Positions 16,469-25,745 of a DNA stretch of 64,000 bases are shown here, one piece after another. The first letter of the stretch is position 1; each line of letters starts with the position of its first letter. The DNA lies in NCBI RefSeq assembly GCF_003481705.1, contig NZ_QULN01000001.1, positions 62,001-126,000 of the forward strand, given 5' to 3'. Source of the stretch: Butyricicoccus sp. OM04-18BH (GTDB lineage Bacteria; Bacillota; Clostridia; Oscillospirales; Butyricicoccaceae). Under the pieces are notes generated by a model. It had not been told where the DNA came from. It saw only the letters and a list, made by a program, of their open reading frames with translations, and searched no databases. The position numbers were made by a program, and so were the translations under genes.

Positions 16469-17301
16469 CACTTTTTCGAAAAAAACTTTAAGAAATTTTT
16501 AAAAAGATTTTCCGGCCCGTTTTCCGCTTTCGGAACGCGCTCCTCCCCGAGGCTGTCGAGCGCCTGCTCGCAGAACACGCGGTCCCACTGATGCGTCTCG
16601 GCAAGCTGCGCCGCGTCCACCAGAAAGAACTCCTCGGAGACGTACTGTCCCCGGTCGGGGACCGGATCGTCAAACGTGCAGTCGACAAACCAGGTCCTGC
16701 CGTCCAGACGCACGGCATTCCAGCCGTGGTTCATCTGCTCGGAGGCAACGTAGACCGCCGGGATGCCTGCCGCATCGCACAGCATGGCGTAAGCGCGGCC
16801 GTAGCCGGCGCACACGGCCCTGTGGTCGAGCAGCGCGCCGTCCGCCGAAAACGGCGCCGTCGAGCCGTCAGGCTGCTCCTGCTGCTCGGTATCGACATCG
16901 TATTCGCACATCCGCACGAGGGCGTCATGCAGCGCGCGCAGCTTCTGCTCGGCCGTCATGTCCTCCGCGATGCAGTCCGCGGCGAGCGCCGCAGCATAGG
17001 CCTTCGCCTGCGCCTGCCGTCCGGGGCGCGACACCTCCACGCGCAGGTCGGTCGTTTTGTTCGCGCGCACGGTCGCGTGCAGCGCAAAGGCATAGGGCCA
17101 GCGCGCCTCCAGCGCGCGGTAGACCGTGTCCGGGTCCACCTCCGACGAGCGGAAGCGCACCGGCTCCTCTCCTGCCTGCTGGAGCAGCTCCGCCGCCTCG
17201 AACGGCGTGCTCACGCGCTCCGCCGACAGGTACGGATACCATACAAGTCCTGCGCTCACCGCGAGCAGACACAGCAGCAGCGCCCAGACTGTCCTGCGCA
17301 T
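16465..17301 (-). CDS. Membrane-anchored transglutaminase-like protein
   Basis: 278 residues from an ATG with AGGAGG upstream. An N-terminal signal or anchor (about residues 4-24) is followed by a transglutaminase/protease-like core with a recognisable triad: C164 in AVCAGYGRAYAMLC, H192 in MNHGWNAVRLDG and D207 in TWFVDCTFDDP. This is the clostridial surface transglutaminase-core pattern; substrate unknown (perhaps peptide bonds in wall proteins). It lies downstream of an 8-helix membrane protein gene, 76 nt apart. Confidence 0.8.
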   Translation of the reverse strand: MRRTVWALLLCLLAVSAGLVWYPYLSAERVSTPFEAAELLQQAGEEPVRFRSSEVDPDTVYRALEARWPYAFALHATVRANKTTDLRVEVSRPGRQAQAKAYAAALAADCIAEDMTAEQKLRALHDALVRMCEYDVDTEQQEQPDGSTAPFSADGALLDHRAVCAGYGRAYAMLCDAAGIPAVYVASEQMNHGWNAVRLDGRTWFVDCTFDDPVPDRGQYVSEEFFLVDAAQLAETHQWDRVFCEQALDSLGEERVPKAENGPENLFKNFLKFFSKKC

Positions 17302-17377
17302 CCGTGTTCCCTCCTTCTCAAAAGCAAAACGGCGGACGACTGCGTGAGCCATCCGCCGCATCCTGCGAACAAATAGA

Positions 17378-18160
17378 TTACATCAGCTTGACCGTGTAGT
17401 AAACCGCGGTCACGAACAGGTATGCCGCTGCCACACCCATCACGACGATCATATGCGTCGGAGCGAGCAGGACGACTGCGGTCAGCACCGCCATGAGGAT
17501 CGGCGTTACGGTCATCATCAGGAAGGCGTTGCTGCTGAAGCGTGCCTCTGCCTTTTTGCCGGTGTTCTTCGCCTTGCCCTGTCTGCCGCGAACGGAATGG
17601 ACGACAGCGATCTGCGCAACGGTCAGAACCGCCGCCGCGATCAGAACGGCATACGCCATCCAGGTGAAGTTCGAGGAAACGAGGGCGCGGTGTACGAGCC
17701 ACATCATGCCGAGCGCCGCACCGCAGTCCACGGTGATCACGAAGAACTCGGTCGAATAGGAATGGTAGACCAGATAGAATACCGCGAGAACGGGCAGGAT
17801 CACATAAAGCGCCTTGATCGGAGCGATGCCGATGTAGCTGATCGCGCTCATGCAGACCGTCATGACAACGCTTGCGATCAGCAGATTGCGTCCGCAGATA
17901 ATGCGGCGGGAGCCGTTTCTGCGGCCCGTGCGCTCCATGCCGAGCATGACCAGACCGCCGACGACGCCGATGATGCCGATGGCGAGCAGGATCTTGGTAA
18001 CGATGAGACCGATCATGAACGTGCTGCCGTAGTTGAGCAGGCGCTGAAGGATCATCAGCACCAGAACGCCGAGCAGGCACACGCTGAACACGGTCAGCAC
18101 CTTGTTTGTTGTATATTCTTCCTCAGAAATTGGCTTTTTGCCCACATTGCTTTTTGCCAA
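17378..18160 (-). CDS. Polytopic membrane protein of unknown function
   Basis: 260 residues starting at TTG (18160) with GAGGGAG upstream. After a polar N-terminus (LAKSNVGKKPISEEEY) there are about eight hydrophobic segments with short loops, one basic loop (RTGRRNGSRRIICGR) and another (RGRQGKAKNTGKKAEAR). No family motif recognised. Sits 19 nt after rsmE, so it is probably co-transcribed with it. Confidence 0.75.
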   Translation of the reverse strand: MAKSNVGKKPISEEEYTTNKVLTVFSVCLLGVLVLMILQRLLNYGSTFMIGLIVTKILLAIGIIGVVGGLVMLGMERTGRRNGSRRIICGRNLLIASVVMTVCMSAISYIGIAPIKALYVILPVLAVFYLVYHSYSTEFFVITVDCGAALGMMWLVHRALVSSNFTWMAYAVLIAAAVLTVAQIAVVHSVRGRQGKAKNTGKKAEARFSSNAFLMMTVTPILMAVLTAVVLLAPTHMIVVMGVAAAYLFVTAVYYTVKLM

Positions 18161-18179
18161 CGAAGTACACTCCCTCTTT

Positions 18180-18905
18180 TTACATATTTCCGCCTGCGTA
18201 CAGCACTGCTGCCAGCGCTGCGACAGGCGCGGTCTCACACCGCAGGATGCGCGTGCCGAGCGAAACGCTCGAAAGACCTGCATTCTGTGCCGCCTGTACC
18301 TCTTCGGGCGCGAAGCCGCCCTCCGGGCCGACGACGAGCGAGACCGTGTCCGAAACGCCCTGTCCTTCGAGCGTCTCGCGCAGTCCCCTTGTCTCATGTT
18401 CGTAGAAAAACAGCGCCGTTCCGCTGTCTGATGCCATGGCGAACGCCTTTTCCGCGCTCTCCACCGCAGTGACGACCGGCAGATAGCCTCGTCCGCACTG
18501 CTTTGCGGCCTCTGCTGCGATCTTCCGCCAGCGCTCGACCTTTTTATCGGTCTTGTCCGGGCGGGACACACAGTTTTTCGACAGGAACGGTACGATCTTC
18601 CGCACGCCCAGCTCCACCGATTTTTGAATGACGAACTCCATCTTGTCGCCCTTCGGCAGCGCCATGAACAGCGTCATGTCCTGCCGGGGTTCGGTCTCCG
18701 ACGGGTGCACCGCCTGCACGCGGCAGACGACCTCGTCCTTTTCCGCCTGCTCAACGGTACAGTCGAAATCAGTGCCTGCGCCGTCGCACAGCGTCAGCGT
18801 CTCGCCCGGTCTGAGCCGGAGCACACGGCCTGCATGGTGCGCATTTTCGCCCGTGAGCGTATAAAGCTCACCCTGCGGTCTGTCGTCGATGAAAAATCTT
18901 GGCAT
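18180..18905 (-). CDS. rsmE: 16S rRNA (uracil(1498)-N3)-methyltransferase
   Basis: SPOUT-class (knotted) SAM-dependent methyltransferase acting on the 30S subunit. N-terminal PUA-like part MPRFFIDD and GENAHHAGRVLRLRPGE, then the SAM-binding knot with SLVVGPEGGFAPEEV and LGTRILRCETAPVAAL. 241 residues, usual length. The neighbour prmA 75 nt upstream is the standard Firmicutes arrangement (prmA-rsmE). Confidence 0.96.
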   Translation of the reverse strand: MPRFFIDDRPQGELYTLTGENAHHAGRVLRLRPGETLTLCDGAGTDFDCTVEQAEKDEVVCRVQAVHPSETEPRQDMTLFMALPKGDKMEFVIQKSVELGVRKIVPFLSKNCVSRPDKTDKKVERWRKIAAEAAKQCGRGYLPVVTAVESAEKAFAMASDSGTALFFYEHETRGLRETLEGQGVSDTVSLVVGPEGGFAPEEVQAAQNAGLSSVSLGTRILRCETAPVAALAAVLYAGGNM

Positions 18906-18980
18906 GCAAACTTAACCTTTCCTATTCTAACAAATTATCGGCCTTTTGGCAAGGGAACAATCAACAAATCATTCCAAAAA

Positions 18981-19943
18981 TCATTTTTTCGCGGTGAACG
19001 CGCTCCAGTCGTCGCTTTTCGCGTGATTTACGACCTCGAAACCCGCCTTTTCGAGCGCCGCACGAACCTCGTCCGCTCGTTCGTTCAGGATGCCCGAGCA
19101 GATGAGCGTGCCGCCCTCGGCGGTTTTCGCGAAGAACATCGGCGCCATGCCGATGATGACGTCCGCCACGATGTTCGCAACGATGACGCTGTAGCCGCTG
19201 CCGATGTCCGCGGCGAGCTTTTCGTCGCGCAGCGCGTCGCCGCACAGGCCGCGGCCGATGCTGACGTGGTTCTTTTCTGCGTTCTCCTGCGCCGTGCGCA
19301 GGCAGTTTTCGTCGATGTCCACGACCGTGCGCACCTCCGCGCCGAGCATGGCCGCAGCGATGGCGAGGATGCCCGAGCCGGTGCCCATGTCGAGCACGGT
19401 GTCGCCCGGCTTTACGTTGTCCTCGAGCGCGCACATGCACAGCTGCGTGGTGTCGTGGCTGCCGGTGCCGAACGAGGACGCCGGGTCGATCTCCAGAATA
19501 CGGCGGCCCTGCGCGTCGTCCACGGTCTCCCACGACGGCTTGATCATAAAGGAATGACCGACCGGGAACGGCTTGAAATACTGCTTCCAGCCCCACTCCC
19601 AGTCCTCCTGACGGGTGAGCGCGGTCTCAGTGACCAGACGGCCCCAGGCGTGCTCCTCGTCGCGCGCCTTGAGGTTTTCGAGCGAGGTGCGCAGCGCCGC
19701 ATACTGCTTCGCGCCGGCCTCATCATCCGAAAGATAAATCTTCAGACAGGTCTCCTGTGCGCGTTTTTCGCGCACCAGCTCCTCGTCAACATAGTCCCAG
19801 TAGATCTCGGTATCCTCGAGAAATTCCTCAAAGTCTGCGGCATCCTCGAGCACATAGCCCTCGATGCCGTTGTCCTCCAGAACCGCCTCGACCGGGCCGA
19901 TGCCCTCGGTGGTGGTGTAGATGGTGACTTCTCTCCAGTCCAT
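18981..19943 (-). CDS. prmA: Ribosomal protein L11 methyltransferase
   Basis: 320 residues. N-terminal substrate-recognition part (VTIYTTTEGIGPVEAVL) with an acidic middle, then a class I methyltransferase core: SSFGTGSHDTTQLCM, the SAM-binding VLDMGTGSGILAIAA, VVDIDENCLRTAQENA and IVANIVADVI. It trimethylates L11. Located in the prmA-rsmE pair and preceded at 64 nt by the unknown gene at 20007-21053. Confidence 0.95.
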   Translation of the reverse strand: MDWREVTIYTTTEGIGPVEAVLEDNGIEGYVLEDAADFEEFLEDTEIYWDYVDEELVREKRAQETCLKIYLSDDEAGAKQYAALRTSLENLKARDEEHAWGRLVTETALTRQEDWEWGWKQYFKPFPVGHSFMIKPSWETVDDAQGRRILEIDPASSFGTGSHDTTQLCMCALEDNVKPGDTVLDMGTGSGILAIAAAMLGAEVRTVVDIDENCLRTAQENAEKNHVSIGRGLCGDALRDEKLAADIGSGYSVIVANIVADVIIGMAPMFFAKTAEGGTLICSGILNERADEVRAALEKAGFEVVNHAKSDDWSAFTAKK

Positions 19944-20006
19944 CCGTTCTCTTTCCTCCTTGTTATCGCCTCATTATAGACGTATCCGGGTCTGTTTTTG
20001 TTCCCC

Positions 20007-21053
20007 TTACAGGCGAACCAGACCGTATTTTCTTTCCCAGTAATGCACGACCTCATCCGGCTGCTCCCAGGTGCCGTCGTACAGCGCCAGACCGGGGAAC
20101 ACGCGCAGGCCCTTTTCGAGTAGGTCTGCGTTCTCCGCGCACAGGCAGATCGGGCGCGAGATCATATACCGGCATTCCTCGAGCGCCACAAGGTCATCCT
20201 CGGTCTCGAGCAGGAGCTTGAACGCGCCGGAGTCATCCTCTGCCTCGAGCAGATCCTCGCCCAGACGCGGGCCGCATTCGATCTCGTCGGAAATGTCGAT
20301 CGTCGGATCGATGAAGTGCGCGTTGGTGCCGTCGGGCGCGAGAATAAAATCGTCGTGGTCGCGCACGATGCTGCGGCAGTCCGCCTTCTCGTCGAGTGCG
20401 CGCAGGAGCGCCGGAACGCTGTCTCCCTCCGCCGGAACAACGATCTCCGTGTTATAAAGCGGCAGGTTTTCGTCGATCCATGCGGACGGAACGCACACGC
20501 CGAGCGACAGCCGCGCATAGGGCGCGGTCCTTTCGAGCGCTTCAGAGAGCTCCTCCATGCTGCGGGCGCGCAGGATGACGGTCGTCACGCCGATGCGCTG
20601 CAGAACGCCGATGGCCGCGCGCACGTCCGTGCCGTCCGCGAGGTGTCCCTCATCGTCCTCGAGCGTCAGCTCCGCGATGACCGTCCGGCCGCAGATGTCG
20701 CCGAGCGCCAGCACCGCTGCGCGCAGAGCCGCAAAGGTCTCCGAGCCGCGCAGATAATAAAATGCAGCGTCCTCGTGCAGTCTGTCGCGAAAAGCGTCCT
20801 TGCACAGACCAATATAGTACAGCGTTACCGGGCGTTCGGTGTCCTCATCCTCTTCGTCGGGTACAGGCGGGCAGTCGAGCGCAATGCCGACCGGAAGCGG
20901 ATCGAGCGTCCTCTCCCATTCGTCGCAGGCGGCTCCGTCCGGGGCGACCGCCCCGGCAAACCGGTCCGGGTGTTCCCTCCATAAGGGAACGTCGTCCGGA
21001 GAAGTGAGCATAAGCTGCGGCTTTCGGCCGCTCTGACTTAAAGGTACGTCCAC
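20007..21053 (-). CDS. Divergent homocysteine/folate methyltransferase-like protein
   Basis: 348 residues from a GTG start with GGAGG 10 nt upstream. I recognise the family only weakly. The middle (TVIAELTLEDDEGHLADGTD, then AAIGVLQRIGVTTVIL) looks like the homocysteine-binding TIM barrel of cobalamin-dependent methionine synthase, and near the end ISRPICLCAENADLLEKGL followed by RVFPGLALYDG resembles the start of a pterin-binding barrel. The GGCC zinc-ligand motif of true homocysteine methyltransferases is not seen, so it is probably a non-catalytic or repurposed relative. Lies between ctpA and prmA on the same strand. Confidence 0.45.
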   Translation of the reverse strand: MDVPLSQSGRKPQLMLTSPDDVPLWREHPDRFAGAVAPDGAACDEWERTLDPLPVGIALDCPPVPDEEDEDTERPVTLYYIGLCKDAFRDRLHEDAAFYYLRGSETFAALRAAVLALGDICGRTVIAELTLEDDEGHLADGTDVRAAIGVLQRIGVTTVILRARSMEELSEALERTAPYARLSLGVCVPSAWIDENLPLYNTEIVVPAEGDSVPALLRALDEKADCRSIVRDHDDFILAPDGTNAHFIDPTIDISDEIECGPRLGEDLLEAEDDSGAFKLLLETEDDLVALEECRYMISRPICLCAENADLLEKGLRVFPGLALYDGTWEQPDEVVHYWERKYGLVRL

Positions 21054-21102
21054 GATAGTTGTTCCTCCCATGCAGACATTTTAATATATCTTTGTGTCGT
21101 TT

Positions 21103-22593
21103 TTATGAATTTCGTTTCCATGTTCCGTCCGGACGCACGGAATACTGCTGCGGCTTTGCCGCCGCGAGACGGCAGATCTCGAGCGCCGACTGCATCTGCA
21201 TATCGAGCGTGTAGGTCTTGCCGGAGAGTGCGGAGATCGCGTCCGAAAGCGCGGAGAGCATCTCGGGCGAAGCGTAGGCCGCCGCCGGCAGGTCATAGCT
21301 GCTGCAGAAGCCGTTCACGGCATCGAGCACATCGCCGTTAAAGGTGTTCGTCGGCTCGCCGATGAGGCCGAGCAGCTGAAGACGCTCGGTCATCGCGTAA
21401 ATATTGTCCGAGACCTCGCCGAAGTACATGGTCCCGCTCGTGTCGAGCGCATGGAGTGCGTCCTCGCGCACGCTGACCGTGCTGTTGCCGACCTGGATGT
21501 CCGGGGTCAGGCCCCTGCCCTCCCAGCAGCCCTGTCCGGGCAGCTCCATTTCGAGCGTCGTGATGACCAGCTTGTCGCCGTTGATGAGCGGCAGGTGCAT
21601 CTGCCCCTGTCCCTTGCCGTAGGTCTTTTCGCCGACGACGGTCACGTTTTTCGCGGTATCCTGAAGGATGCCCGTAAGCAGCTCAGCCGCCGAGGCCGTG
21701 CCGCCGTTGACGAGAACGACGATCTTGTTCAGCGGCAGACCGCCGCCAGTCGAGACGGTCTCCTCCAGACCGCCCATGTCGTCGCGGTAGCGCACGCCGG
21801 CGAGCGTCACGCCCTTGTCCGGCGTCATGGCGTTGGCGATTTTGAAGGCGACGTCGATCAGACCGCCGCCGTTCCCGCGCAGGTCGAGCACGACCGCACG
21901 GGTATTTTTCTTCGCAAGGCCGTTCCAGATCTCAGAGAACGCCTGCCAGTCGTTTTCCGAGGCGAACGAGCTGATCTTGATATACTCGACGCCCTGCGTC
22001 AGCGTGCTGTTCGAGACGTAGACCTGATTGACCTGACGGCGCGTGATCGTGACCGTGATGTCGCGGCCCTGACGGCGCACGGTCACGCTGACCGTCGTGC
22101 CCTCCTGCCCGCGCAGTCTGGACGCCACATCCGCCGTCTCCGCGCCGCTGACGTCCTCGCCGTCGATCTTCACGATAAGGTCGCCGATCTGAAGGCCGGC
22201 CTCCTCGGCCGCGGAATAGCGCATGACCTCGCCGATCTGCACGCCGCCTGCGGTCTGCCGCAGGCCGACGCCGATGCCGACAAAGCCCTCGAGCGTGGAA
22301 AAGCCCTGCGAATACTCCTCGCTCGACAGATACATCGAGTGGGTGTCGAGCAGGCCGAGGATATCGTTGATGACATCATACATCTCCTCGGGATGCTTTT
22401 CCAGATATTTGTTGATATAATTCTGAAGCACATACGGGTCATGCTCGGTCTTGATGCTGAACGCATCGATCAGGCTCCACACGCCGTCGAACCACGTTTC
22501 GCTCTGTCCGTCCGCCGTGATGGCGCCTGCCGGCGCGGTCAGCAGCGCCGCCGAAAGTGCCAGTGCCGTCAGTTTTTTCGCTGTTTTTTTCAT
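21103..22593 (-). CDS. ctpA: C-terminal processing protease, S41 family
   Basis: Exported Ser/Lys protease of 496 residues. Signal peptide (LTALALSAALLTAPAGA), a helical region, a PDZ domain (about 105-180, GVGLRQTAGGVQIGEV), then the tail-specific protease core with the catalytic Ser in NGGTASAAELLTGIL and the Lys in VGEKTYGKGQGQ. The last 120 residues are an extra C-terminal region. In spore formers such proteases also act in sporulation signalling. GAGGAG ribosome site. Probably heads the transcript that includes the unknown gene at 20007. Confidence 0.93.
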   Translation of the reverse strand: MKKTAKKLTALALSAALLTAPAGAITADGQSETWFDGVWSLIDAFSIKTEHDPYVLQNYINKYLEKHPEEMYDVINDILGLLDTHSMYLSSEEYSQGFSTLEGFVGIGVGLRQTAGGVQIGEVMRYSAAEEAGLQIGDLIVKIDGEDVSGAETADVASRLRGQEGTTVSVTVRRQGRDITVTITRRQVNQVYVSNSTLTQGVEYIKISSFASENDWQAFSEIWNGLAKKNTRAVVLDLRGNGGGLIDVAFKIANAMTPDKGVTLAGVRYRDDMGGLEETVSTGGGLPLNKIVVLVNGGTASAAELLTGILQDTAKNVTVVGEKTYGKGQGQMHLPLINGDKLVITTLEMELPGQGCWEGRGLTPDIQVGNSTVSVREDALHALDTSGTMYFGEVSDNIYAMTERLQLLGLIGEPTNTFNGDVLDAVNGFCSSYDLPAAAYASPEMLSALSDAISALSGKTYTLDMQMQSALEICRLAAAKPQQYSVRPDGTWKRNS

Positions 22594-22632
22594 GAGATCT
22601 TCTCCTCACGCACGCGGCGCGGCTCGATTGAA

Positions 22633-24330
22633 TTACATCGACTCCGGTGCGTCAACGCCGATGAGCTTCAGCACGTTCTCGATGGTCTGCTTCGCTGCAA
22701 GGCACAGGGTCAGACGCGCGTCGCGCACCGCCGGCTCTGCGTCCTTGATGCGGCAGGCGTTGTAGAAGTGGTGGAACTGCTGTGCCAGAGCGACGGCGTA
22801 CTTGTTGAGGCGAGACGGGTCGCGGCTGACCGCCGACTGCACGATCTCCTCGGGCAGCAGCGCGATCTGCTTGATGAGCTGGCGCTCGTCCGCGCCGGTC
22901 AGCACGGAAAGATCGGTCTTTTCTGCGTCCGGCAGCGCGATGCCGCTCTCCTGTGCGTTTCTGAGCACGGAGCAGATGCGCGCGTGCGCATACTGAACGT
23001 AGTACAGCGGATTGTCCGAGTCCTGCTTGATGGCAAGGTCGAGGTCGAACTCCATCTGGGTCTCAGCGGCGCGGGAGTTGAAGAAGAAGCGCGCTGCGTC
23101 TACCGGGATCTCGTCGAGCAGATCGGTCAGCGTCAGGCTCTTGCCGGTGCGCTTGGACATACGGACGACCTCGCCGCCCTGCATCATGCGGACGAGCTGC
23201 ATGAGCACGATCTCCAGACGGTGCGAGCCGTCGAGACCGAGCGCATCGAGCGCGCACTGCAGGCGCTTTACATGGCCGTGATGGTCCGCGCCCCAGATGT
23301 TGATGACGCGATCGAAGCCGCGCTTCTCGAATTTGTTGCGGTGATACGCAATATCTGCCGCAAAGTAGGTGTAGAAGCCGTTCGCGCGGCGCAGAACATC
23401 GTCCTTGTCGCAGCCAAAGTCGGTCGAGCGCAGCCACAGTGCGCCGTCCTCGGTCTCGTAGGTCGCGCCCTTCGCGGTCAGCATGTCGATGGTCTCCTTG
23501 ACGTAGCCGCTCTCATGCAGAGTGGACTCGCGGAACCATACGTCGTAGTTGATCTTGTAGCGCTTGAGGTCGCGCTCCATGCGCGCGATATTGGTCGGCA
23601 GACCGTAGCCCTCGATGATGGCGAAGCGCTCCTCCGGGGTCTTTTCAAGCAGACTGTCGCCGTACTGCTCGACCAGATCGTGCGCGAGCGCCTTGATGTC
23701 GTCGCCCTGATACCAGGAAGCGTCGAACTCGATCGCGTCCTCGCCCTTTACCTCCTGAATATAGCGGCCCTCGACCGAATGCGCGAACTTGTCGACCTGA
23801 TTGCCGGCGTCGTTGATATAGAACTCACGGGTCACGTCGTTGCCGGACCAGTCGAGCACGGAGGACAGGCAGTCGCCCAGAACGCCGCCGCGTGCGTTGC
23901 CCATGTGCATCGGGCCGGTGGGGTTGGCGGAAACGAACTCGACCATGACCTTCTCCGGCTTTGCAGCCTTGGTGCGGCCGTAGTTTTCGCCCATCTCGAA
24001 TACACCGCGGACTGCCTTCTCGTACCAGCTCTGGTTCAGGGTAAAGTTCATGAAGCCCGGGCCTGCGATGGTCACGGTGTCGAAGATGCTGCCCTCGAGC
24101 TCGAGGTTCGCGACGATGCCCTCTGCGATCTTGCGCGGCGCCATGTGCAGCGGCTTTGCGCACTGCATGGCAAAGGTGGACGCCCAGTCGCCGTTGGAGG
24201 AATCCTTCGGGGTCTCTACTGCAACCGGCGGGATGCTGCCCTCGGGCAGTTCGCCTGCTGCAACAGCCTTGTGGTAAGCTGCCTCGACGACACGGGTCGC
24301 CTCAGCGCGTGCGATTTCATATGCGTTCAT
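22633..24330 (-). CDS. argS: Arginyl-tRNA synthetase
   Basis: Class I synthetase of 565 residues. The HIGH-type motif is in VSANPTGPMHMGNARGG, and the KMSKS-equivalent is RMSKRTGKSL. The C-terminal DALR anticodon-binding domain includes NKYAVALAQQFHHFYNACR. The N-terminal Add1 domain is present. It follows the DUF1934 gene as in B. subtilis ywiB-argS, with a 164-nt gap holding repeat fragments. Confidence 0.97.
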   Translation of the reverse strand: MNAYEIARAEATRVVEAAYHKAVAAGELPEGSIPPVAVETPKDSSNGDWASTFAMQCAKPLHMAPRKIAEGIVANLELEGSIFDTVTIAGPGFMNFTLNQSWYEKAVRGVFEMGENYGRTKAAKPEKVMVEFVSANPTGPMHMGNARGGVLGDCLSSVLDWSGNDVTREFYINDAGNQVDKFAHSVEGRYIQEVKGEDAIEFDASWYQGDDIKALAHDLVEQYGDSLLEKTPEERFAIIEGYGLPTNIARMERDLKRYKINYDVWFRESTLHESGYVKETIDMLTAKGATYETEDGALWLRSTDFGCDKDDVLRRANGFYTYFAADIAYHRNKFEKRGFDRVINIWGADHHGHVKRLQCALDALGLDGSHRLEIVLMQLVRMMQGGEVVRMSKRTGKSLTLTDLLDEIPVDAARFFFNSRAAETQMEFDLDLAIKQDSDNPLYYVQYAHARICSVLRNAQESGIALPDAEKTDLSVLTGADERQLIKQIALLPEEIVQSAVSRDPSRLNKYAVALAQQFHHFYNACRIKDAEPAVRDARLTLCLAAKQTIENVLKLIGVDAPESM

Positions 24331-24374
24331 TCGTACACTCTCCGTTTTATTTAATGATATGACTTGATTTATAA

Positions 24375-24402
24375 GACTGTCAAAAAACTTCGTTTTTCCA
24401 CA
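24375..24402 (-). repeat. Solitary family A terminal hairpin
   Basis: Read on the minus strand this is nearly the last hairpin of family A copy A3/A4: GGAAAAACGAAGTTTTTTGACAG. The rest of the element is absent. It lies between argS and the DUF1934 gene. Confidence 0.6.
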
Positions 24403-24413
24403 GACCGAACTTT

Positions 24414-24486
24414 AGGCATCACCGCGCCTCGTCAGTGCGCGAAATTTACTCGCAGGTCGCTCTTGTCCGATGATGCGGTATTGCCT
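24414..24486 (-). repeat. Small repeat family C, copy C1 (diverged)
   Basis: Outer arms AGGCATCACCGC and GCGGTATTGCCT pair with two mismatches around a 49-nt middle. The arms match the hairpins at 43134-43166 and 62265-62310. Confidence 0.5.
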
Positions 24487-24494
24487 TTATTATT

Positions 24495-24914
24495 TTATGA
24501 TACGACCATTTCAAAATGGTGTTCGCCCATCAGCGAGTTGTCCACCTCGACGGTGTAGTCGATGACGAGGCGGCCGCCGTTTTCGCCGACCGTGTTGCTT
24601 ACGCGCGACGTATGCGTCGCGATCGTCATGTCCTGCCCGATGGGGGTCTGATACAGACCGATATGGCGCTCATCCTCGGAAAACAGCATGTGCGATGGGA
24701 AGGTTCCCGTGCGGATGAGGGTCACGGTCTTGCCGTCGAGCTTGACGGTGGTCTTGGTGCCTTCGAGGCCGGTCAGCTCGCTTTCCTCGTAGGCGATATA
24801 GTATTTTCCGCCGCGCTCATAGAGCGTCGCTGCGGTTTCAAGGTTGACACGCTCCTCGTCGCAGCCTTCGAACTGCTGCCGCGAACGGATGGTCAGCCAG
24901 ACATCTTTTTTCAT
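24495..24914 (-). CDS. DUF1934 (YwiB-like) protein
   Basis: 139 residues, predicted all-beta. Recognised by DVWLTIRSRQQFEG, YIAYEES and TIATHTSRVSN in the pattern of the DUF1934 calycin-like family. In Bacillus and Clostridia the family sits next to argS, as here. No enzymatic role is known to me. It follows murI by 18 nt and is probably in a ddl-murI-ywiB-argS transcript. Confidence 0.8.
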   Translation of the reverse strand: MKKDVWLTIRSRQQFEGCDEERVNLETAATLYERGGKYYIAYEESELTGLEGTKTTVKLDGKTVTLIRTGTFPSHMLFSEDERHIGLYQTPIGQDMTIATHTSRVSNTVGENGGRLVIDYTVEVDNSLMGEHHFEMVVS

Positions 24915-24932
24915 GCTGTCAAATGCTCCTAA

Positions 24933-25745
24933 TCAAAACCTGGAAATATCGACGAGTCCGGCGTTGGTCTCGACGTCCTCCTGCAGGAACAGTCCTGCAA
25001 GGCGGTCAAAGCCGGCCGGGTCGTCCGAAACATAGTACCGCGTGCCGCCCGGGCCGTCGTTCGGGTTGAACTGGGTCGAGGCGAGGTTGGCGGCCTCCGC
25101 GCCCGAGTCGATGAGCGTCACGTCCGGACCCATATAGTCGGAAATGACCTCCTCGAGCAGCGGATAGTGCGTGCAGCCGAGGATGAGCGTATCCACGCCC
25201 GCTTCCTTGAGCGGCGCGAGGTATTCCGCCGTGACCGTCTCGATGACGATATCGCCCCGGTGCACTCTGCCGTTCTCGACGAGCGGCACGAACAGCGGGC
25301 ACGCCTGCGTGAACAGGCGGAGCGTGCCGTCCTTTTTATGCAGATATTTTTCGTATGCGCCCGACCGCATGGTCGCGGCGGTGCCGATGACGCCGACCCG
25401 GCCGTTTTTCGTCATGGTCATAGCGCGTCGGCAAGCGGGTTCGACCGTGCCGATGATCGGAATGTTGTTCTCCTCCGCGAGCAGATCGAGCGCCACAGAC
25501 GAGACCGTGTTGCAGGCGATGACGATGGCCTTGAGGTCGAACTGCCGCAGGAACGCAACGTCCTGCCGCGCATATTTCACGATGGTGTCGCGGCCGCGCG
25601 TGCCGTAGGGCACACGGCTCGTATCACCGAAATAGATGATGTTTTCCTTCGGCATGAGCGCATGCAGGCGGCGCACTGCGGTCAGACCGCCCATGCCCGA
25701 GTCGAACACACCGATCGAGCGGTTGTCCGGCGCGCGTTTATCCAT
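24933..25745 (-). CDS. murI: Glutamate racemase
   Basis: Makes D-glutamate for peptidoglycan. The two catalytic Cys motifs are present: IACNTVSSVA and LGCTHYPLLE; the N-terminal FDSGMGGLTAVR binds the carboxylate. 270 residues, usual size. Its ATG overlaps the ddl stop by 8 nt, linking D-Glu and D-Ala-D-Ala supply. Confidence 0.96.
   Translation of the reverse strand: MDKRAPDNRSIGVFDSGMGGLTAVRRLHALMPKENIIYFGDTSRVPYGTRGRDTIVKYARQDVAFLRQFDLKAIVIACNTVSSVALDLLAEENNIPIIGTVEPACRRAMTMTKNGRVGVIGTAATMRSGAYEKYLHKKDGTLRLFTQACPLFVPLVENGRVHRGDIVIETVTAEYLAPLKEAGVDTLILGCTHYPLLEEVISDYMGPDVTLIDSGAEAANLASTQFNPNDGPGGTRYYVSDDPAGFDRLAGLFLQEDVETNAGLVDISRF

Noticed and set aside
21451..24354. 967-codon plus-strand frame opposite ctpA and argS
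   Set aside because: Both genes below it are certain; no start signal or recognisable domain.
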